NCBI GenBank assembly: GCA_964574865.1
Contig: CAZNOT010000019.1
Span: 1 to 10,408, forward strand
From: DATDYW01 sp964574865
Lineage (GTDB): Bacteria > Patescibacteriota > Minisyncoccia > Phycocordibacterales > JAACPR01
DNA length: 10,408 nucleotides
Direction: 5' to 3'
The position numbers and the translations under genes were made by a program. A model generated the notes under the pieces. It did no database searches, had not been told where the DNA came from, and worked only from the letters and a program-made list of their open reading frames with translations. Below, in pieces: positions 5,468-10,356 of this stretch; the stretch's first letter is position 1, and each line of letters opens with the position of its first letter.

Positions 5468-6223
5468 CTAGCTGAGCGCCCCCGGACAGAACCGTTCGAC
5501 CGCCGCGGCGAAATCTTCCGGCAGCGGCGCCTGGAAGGTTCGGCGCTCGGCGCCGTCGTCGAAAGAGAGCTCGCGCGCGTGGAGCGCCACCCGATTGAAG
5601 CCGAGCGCCATCGGGCGGCGCGGCGCGTACAGACGATCCCCCACCACCGCGTGGTGAATCGCGCCGAGGTGCGTGCGAATCTGGTGCGTGCGACCGGTCT
5701 TCGGCTCGGCAGACACTAGAATAAAGCTCTCGTCTTTACCCTCGACCTTGGCCCGGAGCCGCGCCAGCACCTTCACGTAGGTTTCGGCTTCGCGAAGCTC
5801 GCCGCGCGCCATGGCGCCCGCGCGCTTGCGGCGGAAATCACCGCGAGAGCGCCCGATCGGCATGTTCACGTTCCGCTCATCCTCGGCCATATTCCCCCAC
5901 GCGAAGGCGAGGTAGCGCTTCGACGTGCGCCGATCTTTGAACTGCGATTTGAGATCGTCGAAGGCTTCCTGCGTTTTGGCGACCACCATCACGCCCGAGG
6001 TTTCGCGGTCCAGCCGGTGCACGATGCCCGGCTTCTCGATAGCCGAGCCGTCCGCGCGCACGATCGGCTCCCCCACCCCCGCAATCGACGGGTAGCGCGC
6101 CACGAGCCAGTCGCAGAGCGTCGGCTCCTCCGTCTTCCCGTCCGGGTGCACGATGAGGCCCGCCGGCTTCGCGACGACGAGCCAGCGTTTTGTTTCGGCG
6201 ATGAGGGTGGGTTCGGGATTCAT
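5468..6223 (-). CDS. RluA-family RNA pseudouridine synthase
   Basis: This 251-aa enzyme isomerises uridine to pseudouridine in RNA, most likely 23S rRNA. The catalytic motif HRLDRETSG is at 69-77, with the nucleophilic Asp at 72. The N-terminal strand has VVAKPAGLIVHPD (16-28), a family hallmark, and the C-terminal uridine-binding motif GRTHQIRTH is at 177-185, followed by GDRLYAP. There is no S4 domain, so it is the short catalytic-domain form; which family member and which uridine cannot be decided. The start at ATG 6223 gives MNPEPTLIAETKRWLVVAKP; upstream there is only a weak CAGG and a small GACCT/AGGTC hairpin. The terminator of the 72-aa gene lies just before it. Its last 53 or so codons' DNA is partly copied at 4949-5033. 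Confidence 0.95.
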   Translation of the reverse strand: MNPEPTLIAETKRWLVVAKPAGLIVHPDGKTEEPTLCDWLVARYPSIAGVGEPIVRADGSAIEKPGIVHRLDRETSGVMVVAKTQEAFDDLKSQFKDRRTSKRYLAFAWGNMAEDERNVNMPIGRSRGDFRRKRAGAMARGELREAETYVKVLARLRAKVEGKDESFILVSAEPKTGRTHQIRTHLGAIHHAVVGDRLYAPRRPMALGFNRVALHARELSFDDGAERRTFQAPLPEDFAAAVERFCPGALS

Positions 6224-6239
6224 GAGACCTGAAGGTCAG

Positions 6240-6272
6240 AGAAAGAAAGCGCCAGCGATGGGCTCGCTGGCG
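6240..6272 (-). terminator. Intrinsic terminator after the 72-aa gene
   Basis: CGCCAGCGA (6250-6258) pairs with TCGCTGGCG (6264-6272). In the minus direction it is followed by CTTTCTTTCTCT. It begins 5 nt after the TAA at 6278 and ends about 17 nt before the rluA start. Confidence 0.85.
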
Positions 6273-6277
6273 GAACG

Positions 6278-6496
6278 TTACTGGTTCTGGCGGAGGCGTT
6301 CGTAGAGCTCCCTCATAGCTTTGGTGCCATCGGGTGTGCCATAGGTACCGGCCCGCTCCTGCTCGGCACGGAGGGCGACGACCTCTGGGCGCTCAGACAG
6401 AGCGGCCTCGGTCGCCACGAAAGCCGCGGCGACGGGCGTCGGGTCGACGTACTCGGACACGCCGGCGCCTCGCGATTGGGGTTGGTCGGAGTTCAT
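6278..6496 (-). CDS. Small hypothetical protein (72 aa), second gene of a two-gene unit
   Basis: This protein begins MNSDQPQSRGAGVSEYVDP and has a helical, Glu/Ala/Arg-rich second half (AALSERPEVVALRAEQERAG, then KAMRELYERLRQNQ). No family is recognised. It follows the stop of the 360-aa gene by 38 nt, with no terminator between, and ends at a strong terminator, so the two are probably cotranscribed. A purine-rich AAAGGAA touches the ATG, closer than a usual Shine-Dalgarno. An alternative TTG at 6532, two nt after the upstream stop, would add 12 residues (MRFFEKIVEKKE) and would suit translational coupling. I prefer ATG 6496. Confidence 0.65.
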   Translation of the reverse strand: MNSDQPQSRGAGVSEYVDPTPVAAAFVATEAALSERPEVVALRAEQERAGTYGTPDGTKAMRELYERLRQNQ

Positions 6497-6534
6497 TTCC
6501 TTTTTTTCTACTATTTTTTCAAAAAAACGCAAGG

Positions 6535-7617
6535 TTACGCCACCGTCTCGCCGAACTTCGGCGCGGCCAGAGTCTTCCTCGACACCTCCTGCCCCGCGGC
6601 GGTGACCACAGAAATGAAGCGTGTCGGACGGTCACCAGACCGCACCAACGATGCGAGATCGGGCCCCGCGGCGACCGCGGCCTGCCTGACCAGGAATGTC
6701 GGGACCGGTCGTTCGTCAGCCGCGACTGCGAGCGCCTTTGCGACCGCGGGTCCAAGCTGGTCAAAGACGCTCTCCTTGAACCCCGGAACATCACGCCCCA
6801 GCGTGAGCGCTAGGTGCGCCTGCGGGTTCGCGGCGAAAGCGGCGTCTACCGCTTCAGCCGAACCCGAAGCTATAGCTGCGGCCAAGGACTCGAATCGCGC
6901 GTACGCAATTTTGGAGCCGTCGCGCTCGGCCACCGCCTCCTCGACGGCGAGCACCGCGGCGAGCGCCTCGGGGTAAGCCGTCAGAACTTTCTGGTGCGCG
7001 CCGGAAATTTCGTCCGAGGAAATCTTGGCGCTATCGGCCGAGGACTTCACCTGCACGAGGCGAACCTCGTCAGCCAACCCGTCGGCGCCGGTAGCTACCT
7101 CGACCAGGTCCACCTTCGCCATCACGTCGAGCTCGACAGAGGAAAAGCGCCTCTCCCCCGCTCCGAGCGGGTGGCTACGAATGTAGTCAACCGTGGACCG
7201 GGCGCCGCGGGCAATATCCGCGAGCTTCTCGATTCCCTTCAGGTCCGGCCTGGCTATAGCCAGGAACTCCTGCGTTTCCCGGATCAGGTCGTCGGGGCTC
7301 CCCTTGTATGTTTGGAAAGCGCTCTCGAGGGCGGTCTGCAGCAGGGCGCCGCCCCAGGTATCAACCTCGTCATCGACGACAACCCTGTTCGCCGGATTGA
7401 GCAGCGCCATGCCGAGCGCCGAGCCGGGCCTCTTCTGGGTCATGCCTTCCGCCACCGCCGCACCCAGCTGGCCGCCGCCCTCGTTAAGCTCCGCGCGGAA
7501 CGGCTGGTTGCGTCGCTGGTCTATGACCGGCACCCACAGTGGCGCCGGCTGGGGTTCTCCACCGCCGCCGCCATTTTCCTGCGAGGCTGGATCTACGAAC
7601 ATTTTTTCCGAATTCAT
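6535..7617 (-). CDS. Hypothetical protein (360 aa) with a possible PD-(D/E)xK-like core
   Basis: I do not recognise a family for the full protein. The N-terminus (1-60) is polar, with a GGGGGEPQPAP linker. Residues 85-150 are helical. Residues 160-193 read VELDV(161-165)...EVRLVQVKSS(184-193): an acidic residue in a strand, about 25 residues later followed by a hydrophobic strand ending in QVK. That layout is seen in Mrr/VRR-like members of the PD-(D/E)xK nuclease fold, where Q can replace E. This is pattern inference only. Residues 205-330 are Ala-rich helices without obvious repeats. There is no signal peptide or membrane segment. The ATG at 7617 is preceded by CATAAT with a 6-nt gap, suggesting a leaderless mRNA. 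The 72-aa gene follows directly. Confidence 0.8.
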   Translation of the reverse strand: MNSEKMFVDPASQENGGGGGEPQPAPLWVPVIDQRRNQPFRAELNEGGGQLGAAVAEGMTQKRPGSALGMALLNPANRVVVDDEVDTWGGALLQTALESAFQTYKGSPDDLIRETQEFLAIARPDLKGIEKLADIARGARSTVDYIRSHPLGAGERRFSSVELDVMAKVDLVEVATGADGLADEVRLVQVKSSADSAKISSDEISGAHQKVLTAYPEALAAVLAVEEAVAERDGSKIAYARFESLAAAIASGSAEAVDAAFAANPQAHLALTLGRDVPGFKESVFDQLGPAVAKALAVAADERPVPTFLVRQAAVAAGPDLASLVRSGDRPTRFISVVTAAGQEVSRKTLAAPKFGETVA

Positions 7618-7623
7618 GGGCCT

Positions 7624-7629
7624 ATTATG
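7624..7629 (-). promoter_or_regulatory. -10 element consistent with a leaderless start of the 360-aa gene
   Basis: CATAAT on the minus strand matches the -10 consensus at five of six bases and ends 6 nt before ATG 7617. The sequence from it to the ATG closely resembles that upstream of the gene at 335 (hexamer, AG, short C-rich run, ATG). There is no clear -35 and no Shine-Dalgarno sequence. Confidence 0.5.
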
Positions 7630-7691
7630 GCAAATTCACCAACGGTCGACAGAAATTATCGCGAGGAGCAGCTCCTAAGATCGGGTAGGCG

Positions 7692-8327
7692 TTACCCCTC
7701 TTCTTCCTTCAAAGTCTGAAATCCTCGAAAAATGAACTGGGGGCTCGATTGCTTTTCATCGTCGGTCATTTTTTCTTCGGGAAAGGTGACGCGGGGGAAC
7801 CGGATAACGACGGCAACGATGTCTTCTTTTTGAACGTCTCCCGCAACGTGGCGACAAATTTGAGCACGGCGAGCCACGTCGCGGCCATCCTCTTCCAAAA
7901 AATCAACCTGATCGACCGAGAGGTGGTCAGTCTTGAATCCGACAATGGTTTTTCCGAAAGCGATCATTGCCCGAACTGCCCCCGGCGCCTGCCCTTCCGC
8001 GTAGGCGAGAGCTAGCCCGTCCGGATCGGGAACGACTGCGTTCGCGTAGTGGGTCTCGGCTCCCCCTCCAACGTGGATAGGCTCAACCCCTTCGAGAGCG
8101 GCAAGAACGCGCGAGAACTGCTCCACCCTCGCGAGGCACCCCTTTCTTTGCATGAGTCGGTAAAGAGACGTGACGTCATTTGAAAAGTGAACACCCAAAT
8201 CTTCTTCGATGGCCTCTAGGACTTTAGGCATCTCCCGTCGAATATCCTCGACCTCTTCGAGATATTCAAATCTCTTGACCAAATCTAGTGGGGTTGCCGC
8301 TTCAGGGCTCGGCTCTCTTTCTTCCAT
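7692..8327 (-). CDS. Hypothetical protein (211 aa)
   Basis: This protein is not recognised. The N-terminal 80 residues are predominantly charged helix (LVKRFEYLEEVEDIRREMPKVLEAIEEDL), possibly a short coiled coil. Residues about 83-180 alternate short strands and helices (VEPIHVGGGAETHYANAVVPDPDG, MIAFGKTIVGFKTDHLS, EDIVAVVIRFPRVTFPEE), suggesting a compact alpha/beta domain. The tail is charged. It has two Cys (64 and 158), no signal peptide and no membrane segment. The start at ATG 8327 lies 6 nt after TAAAAC, part of an extended -10 with a 17-nt-spaced TTTATA. It is probably transcribed alone. Codon use is less GC-extreme than in the first gene. Confidence 0.8.
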   Translation of the reverse strand: MEEREPSPEAATPLDLVKRFEYLEEVEDIRREMPKVLEAIEEDLGVHFSNDVTSLYRLMQRKGCLARVEQFSRVLAALEGVEPIHVGGGAETHYANAVVPDPDGLALAYAEGQAPGAVRAMIAFGKTIVGFKTDHLSVDQVDFLEEDGRDVARRAQICRHVAGDVQKEDIVAVVIRFPRVTFPEEKMTDDEKQSSPQFIFRGFQTLKEEEG

Positions 8328-8333
8328 TCTGAG

Positions 8334-8362
8334 GTTTTAGCAAAAATACGGCCCCATATAAA
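8334..8362 (-). promoter_or_regulatory. Promoter of the 211-aa gene, probably leaderless
   Basis: On the minus strand TTTATA (8362-8357) is followed after 17 nt by TAAAAC (8339-8334), with TGC just before the -10 hexamer. The -10 ends 6 nt before the ATG at 8327, so the predicted start of transcription coincides with the start codon. Confidence 0.6.
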
Positions 8363-8399
8363 GCTCGAGCTTCCACGCGAAATCCTCTCGCAGCTACCT

Positions 8400-8415
8400 T
8401 CCCTGAGCTCAGGGA
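8400..8415. repeat. 16-nt palindrome downstream of tRNA-Val
   Basis: TCCCTGAGCTCAGGGA is a perfect palindrome, 16 nt beyond the tRNA-Val 3' end in the minus direction. It may fold at the end of the transcript, but no T-run follows it. Its core resembles the tRNA's own CCCTCAGGG 3' segment. It is too short to place in the mirrored-tail family with confidence. Confidence 0.5.
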
Positions 8416-8431
8416 GCCGAAGCGTGGCTAG

Positions 8432-8504
8432 TGCGCCCTGAGGGATTCGAACCCCCGACCGCCCCGGTGTAAACGGGTTGCTCTACCAACTGAGCTAAGG
8501 GCGC
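8432..8504 (-). tRNA. tRNA-Val(UAC)
   Basis: This is a 73-nt class I tRNA on the minus strand. The acceptor strands GCGCCCT and AGGGCGC pair over 7 bp. The D-arm is GCTCAGTTGGTAGAGC. The anticodon loop TTTACAC gives anticodon TAC (8471-8469), reading GUA/GUG-type valine codons. The T-arm is GGGGG-TTCGAAT-CCCTC. The discriminator is A at 8432. The outermost anticodon-stem pair appears to be an A/G mismatch. No CCA is encoded. Unlike the other three tRNA loci here, no mirror copy of the tRNA 3' end follows. Confidence 0.97.
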
Positions 8505-8512
8505 GCCGGGAC

Positions 8513-8521
8513 ACACTAGCA
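8513..8521 (-). promoter_or_regulatory. Possible extended -10 for tRNA-Val
   Basis: TGCTAGTGT on the minus strand (8521-8513) is an extended -10-like motif ending 8 nt before the mature tRNA 5' end. It would give a 5' leader of only one or two nucleotides. No convincing -35 is seen. Confidence 0.45.
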
Positions 8522-8530
8522 AACCGCTCT

Positions 8531-8559
8531 TTGATACGCAGCCGCGGCCGCGCTAGTAT
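8531..8559 (+). promoter_or_regulatory. Sigma70-type promoter of tRNA-Leu(CAG)
   Basis: TTGATA (8531-8536), a 17-nt spacer, then TAGTAT (8554-8559). It lies 24 nt before the tRNA 5' end. Both hexamers and the spacing are close to consensus, making this the best promoter in the window. It overlaps the region upstream of the divergent tRNA-Val. Confidence 0.75.
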
Positions 8560-8583
8560 CCCCGCCGGACGTTCTCCCCGTAT

Positions 8584-8668
8584 GCCCAAGTGGCGGAATT
8601 GGTAGACGCGCAACGTTCAGGTCGTTGTAGGGTTTACCCCTGTGGAGGTTCGAGTCCTCTCTTGGGCA
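8584..8668 (+). tRNA. tRNA-Leu(CAG)
   Basis: This is an 85-nt class II tRNA. The acceptor strands GCCCAAG and CTTGGGC pair over 7 bp. The D-region GGCGGAATTGGTAGACGC is typical of tRNA-Leu. The anticodon stem is CAACG/CGTTG and the loop TTCAGGT gives CAG at 8618-8620, reading CUG. The variable arm is long (TAGGGTTTACCCCT). The T-arm is GGAGG-TTCGAGT-CCTCT. The discriminator is A at 8668. No CCA is encoded, and the trailer starts CAAAG as in tRNA-Leu(GAG). Its last 9 nt are the beginning of a 66-nt palindrome. Confidence 0.97.
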
Positions 8669-8725
8669 CAAAGAAAATCTGTCCCGCGCCGATCGGCGCG
8701 GGACAGATTTTCTTTGTGCCCAAGA
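8660..8725. repeat. 66-nt perfect palindrome starting inside tRNA-Leu(CAG)
   Basis: Every base from 8660 to 8692 pairs with 8725 down to 8693, with no spacer and no mismatch. The left arm contains the last nucleotide of the T-stem, the whole 3' acceptor strand and the discriminator. The right arm ends ATTTTCTTTGTGCCCAAG, so the RNA hairpin carries a T-rich descending arm and could terminate transcription. Such a perfect palindrome is rarely stable unless it is recent or selected. Confidence 0.95.
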
Positions 8726-8913
8726 AGCGAGGTGCCTGCGCACCTCGCGCGAGGACTCGAACAGCCGCAGCCGACCGAGCGTGGCGAGGTTTGGCCCCGT
8801 CCGAAGGGGCCAACGGCGAGGTGGGGTCGCGAACACTTGGCCGTTTGGCGCTCTGGCCGCAGAAAGTAGAAGAGCGACGAAACGGCTTAGTGATTCGTGA
8901 CTCGAGTCCTCTC
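8669..8913 (+). repeat. Palindromic tail element downstream of tRNA-Leu(CAG), complete copy
   Basis: In order: the palindrome to 8725; a 25-nt insert at 8726-8750, folding as 8727-8735 with 8740-8748; a mirror copy of the tRNA T-arm at 8751-8762; a hairpin 8791-8798 with 8806-8813 and loop GTCCGAA; the shared box at 8816-8832 (one mismatch), extending to 8848 with 31 of 33 identity to the complement of 1-33; an inverted, degenerate copy of that box region at about 8880-8902; and a direct copy of tRNA T-arm sequence, TCGAGTCCTCTC at 8902-8913, identical to 8650-8661 in the tRNA. The following 8914-8979 has another T-arm-like string (GGCTCGAATCCTC, about 8950-8962) but no gene. Confidence 0.8.
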
Positions 8914-8965
8914 GCCACCTTCCCCCGCGACGGCGAGGCCCGGTGCTGCGGCTCGAATCCTCATG

Positions 8966-9008
8966 TCCGAAACAGAAAACCGCCGCCCCTCTTTCGAGGA
9001 GGCGGCGG
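8966..9008 (-). terminator. Intrinsic terminator of the 336-aa gene
   Basis: CCGCCGCC (8980-8987) pairs with GGCGGCGG (9001-9008), continued by CCTC/GAGG with one bulged base and a TTTC loop. In the minus direction the stem is followed by TTTTCTGTTT. It begins 19 nt after the stop at 9028. Confidence 0.85.
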
Positions 9009-9027
9009 CAAGTGGCGGGCTGACGAC

Positions 9028-10038
9028 CTATTTCTGAAACACGCGCTCGGCAATCTCTTCCGCCGAAACGCCCCGAGCGCTGAGCTCGTAGACCCTGTCG
9101 GCGATGTCGTAGATGGCGTCCGCGACGCGGGGTCCGCTCTCGGGCAAAATGCGGAGAACCAGCCAGAGCAGCGTCGGGAGCCTGCTCCTGACGTTCTCCA
9201 ATTTCTCGCCGAAGAATGTCTCCGCTAGCCCTCGGGTCCAGGTGCCCGGGTCGAGAAGGTCGAACCCCTGAGGAGGTGGCGCGGGCGGCACATCCGCAAC
9301 GCCTTGGTGCCGGAGGAAAATTTCGATTCCCTCCATCAGCTCTGCCCCAGCCACGCCGGCGTGGCTGGCCGAGAATCCGGGGCCAGGAAACTGGAACTTT
9401 CTCATCAGCGTGAACAGGAGCGGAAAATTCTCCTCGTTCACGTTGCAAAAAAGTCTGTCCCGGCGGTCCCAGAAGCCGAGAAACAGTTCCTGCACCTTCT
9501 CCTCGATCGGCATTTCGTAATCTCCCAAAAGGCCCTCCTTGGCTACGGGCTGCTGAACCGTTCGGTACAGCGCCTCGAGCTCGGCGAGAAACTGGGAGCG
9601 GGGCGCCTCGAAACGGGCGCAGAGTTCCGCGGTCTCAATGACGAGGTTACCCGCGCCGACGATTGCCTCTTGCCCCCTGGATTCGACGTGCCCGCCGAAC
9701 TTCGCCGCCCATTTCGGCGACACCTTGCCGAGCAACCTTTCGAGAGACCCGACCCACGGGCGCAGCGTCTCGATCTCCTCTCTCGTCGGGAGGAGGTACG
9801 AGACGTGCGGCGCCCACGTGCGGACCACCACGCTCGCCACCATCACGATGGCGGCTCTGGCGTCTGGGGGCGGCCGAATGTCCGCGAGATCCCGTTGTCC
9901 GAAGGGCTCATTCCGAAACCGGTTGAGCTCTTGGCCGAGCATGGTTACCGCGGGCCAATCGATGGGTAGCTGGGCTTTGAGGCCCACGGAATTGAGCAGT
10001 TCTTCTGTGCTTTCTGGCGTATTGTTCTGTGTATTCAT
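9028..10038 (-). CDS. Hypothetical protein (336 aa)
   Basis: I do not recognise this protein. It begins MNTQNNTPESTEELLNSVGL. It is largely alpha-helical: a hydrophobic helix at about 62-83 (AAIVMVASVVVRTWAPHVSYLL), a helical stretch 85-215 with many Leu, Trp and Phe residues, a Pro-rich linker at 250-257 (VPPAPPPQG), and a final helical region 265-336 (TLLWLVLRILPE at 289-300). No signal peptide is evident. The hydrophobic segments are short and contain charged neighbours, so a soluble helical fold is at least as likely as membrane insertion. A 22-nt palindrome inside the gene codes for SASHAGVAG near 223-231. ATG 10038 is chosen because an upstream in-frame extension would cross a promoter and the GC-repeat tail of tRNA-Arg. 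It is a single-gene unit with its own terminator. Confidence 0.8.
   Translation of the reverse strand: MNTQNNTPESTEELLNSVGLKAQLPIDWPAVTMLGQELNRFRNEPFGQRDLADIRPPPDARAAIVMVASVVVRTWAPHVSYLLPTREEIETLRPWVGSLERLLGKVSPKWAAKFGGHVESRGQEAIVGAGNLVIETAELCARFEAPRSQFLAELEALYRTVQQPVAKEGLLGDYEMPIEEKVQELFLGFWDRRDRLFCNVNEENFPLLFTLMRKFQFPGPGFSASHAGVAGAELMEGIEIFLRHQGVADVPPAPPPQGFDLLDPGTWTRGLAETFFGEKLENVRSRLPTLLWLVLRILPESGPRVADAIYDIADRVYELSARGVSAEEIAERVFQK
9347..9368. repeat. 22-nt perfect palindrome inside a coding gene
   Basis: Positions 9347-9357 and 9358-9368 are exact reverse complements with no spacer. It is read in frame by the 336-aa gene as part of FSASHAGVAGAE, between a Pro/Gly-rich turn and a helix. 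It resembles a small palindromic insert tolerated in a surface loop, but a single example does not establish that. Confidence 0.6.
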
Positions 10039-10056
10039 TTGTAAATGTTTGGGACA

Positions 10057-10085
10057 CAAATAACACAATATTGGTATGTAGTCAA
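10057..10085 (-). promoter_or_regulatory. Putative promoter of the 336-aa gene
   Basis: TTGACT (10085-10080) matches the -35 consensus at five of six bases. After 17 nt comes TATTTG (10062-10057), a weaker -10. Predicted transcription would start about 11-12 nt before ATG 10038, so this gene would have a short leader, but no Shine-Dalgarno is visible in it. Confidence 0.5.
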
Positions 10086-10102
10086 TTGTTTGGACCGGGG
10101 TG

Positions 10103-10356
10103 GGAATCGAGTCACAACCCTCCTCGGCCCGTCGGCCTCGTCGGTCGCGACCCCGCCTCGCGCTCCGGCCCTTCGGACGGGCCGGGGGCGCGCGACCCAC
10201 GGCGGCGCGGCGGCCCGGGGGGGGGGGGGCGGGGGGCGCCCCGCAAAAACCCCCGCCCCCCGGGGGGGGGGGTGTTTTTGGGGCTGCGGTGCGGCCTTTC
10301 GATCCCTGCGGGGGCAAAAAAAAGAACCGCCGCACCCGGGGCTGAGTTTCTTTTTG
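10103..10356 (-). repeat. Palindromic tail element downstream of tRNA-Arg(UCU)
   Basis: In the tRNA direction (minus): an imperfect inverted repeat whose far arm at 10298-10327 is a mirror copy of the tRNA T-arm and 3' end (TTCGATCCCTGCGGGGGCA against TTCGATTCCTGCCGGGGGCA in the tRNA), here without the hairpin insert. Next are G/C homopolymer hairpins (about 10202-10285); a hairpin 10165-10171 with 10179-10185, whose minus-strand loop GTCCGAA is identical to that of the tRNA-Leu(CAG) element; the exact box at 10161-10145; and a direct T-arm-like copy, TGTGACTCGATTCC at 10116-10103. No gene lies within it; the ORFs across it are artefacts of G/C runs. Confidence 0.75.
10202..10285. repeat. Extreme G/C homopolymer tract forming an imperfect hairpin
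   Basis: There is a run of 13 G (10217-10229), then C and 6 G, further C runs, and then 11 G (10262-10272). The segment GCCCCGCAAAAACCCCC... can pair with GGGG...GTTTTTGGGGC, giving a long imperfect hairpin. The plus strand has enough G-tracts for a quadruplex. Homopolymer lengths this long are error-prone in sequencing, so the exact count should not be trusted. Confidence 0.7.

Noticed and set aside
7664..7676. AGGAG/CTCCT hairpin between the 211-aa and 360-aa genes as a terminator
   Set aside because: The stem is only 5 bp, and the T-rich sequence after it is distant and weak.
8669..8979. CRISPR array or tandem repeat behind tRNA-Leu(CAG)
   Set aside because: The repeats are inverted, unequal and tRNA-derived. 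There is no regular repeat-spacer periodicity.
8516..9448. 310-aa minus-strand ORF
   Set aside because: It crosses the antisense strand of tRNA-Leu(CAG) and its tail element, and overlaps the better supported 336-aa gene and its terminator.
10039..10335. N-terminal extension of the 336-aa gene to 10335
   Set aside because: The added 99 residues run through the tRNA-Arg tail repeats and G/C homopolymers, giving Pro/Gly/Arg-only sequence, and cover the likely promoter.
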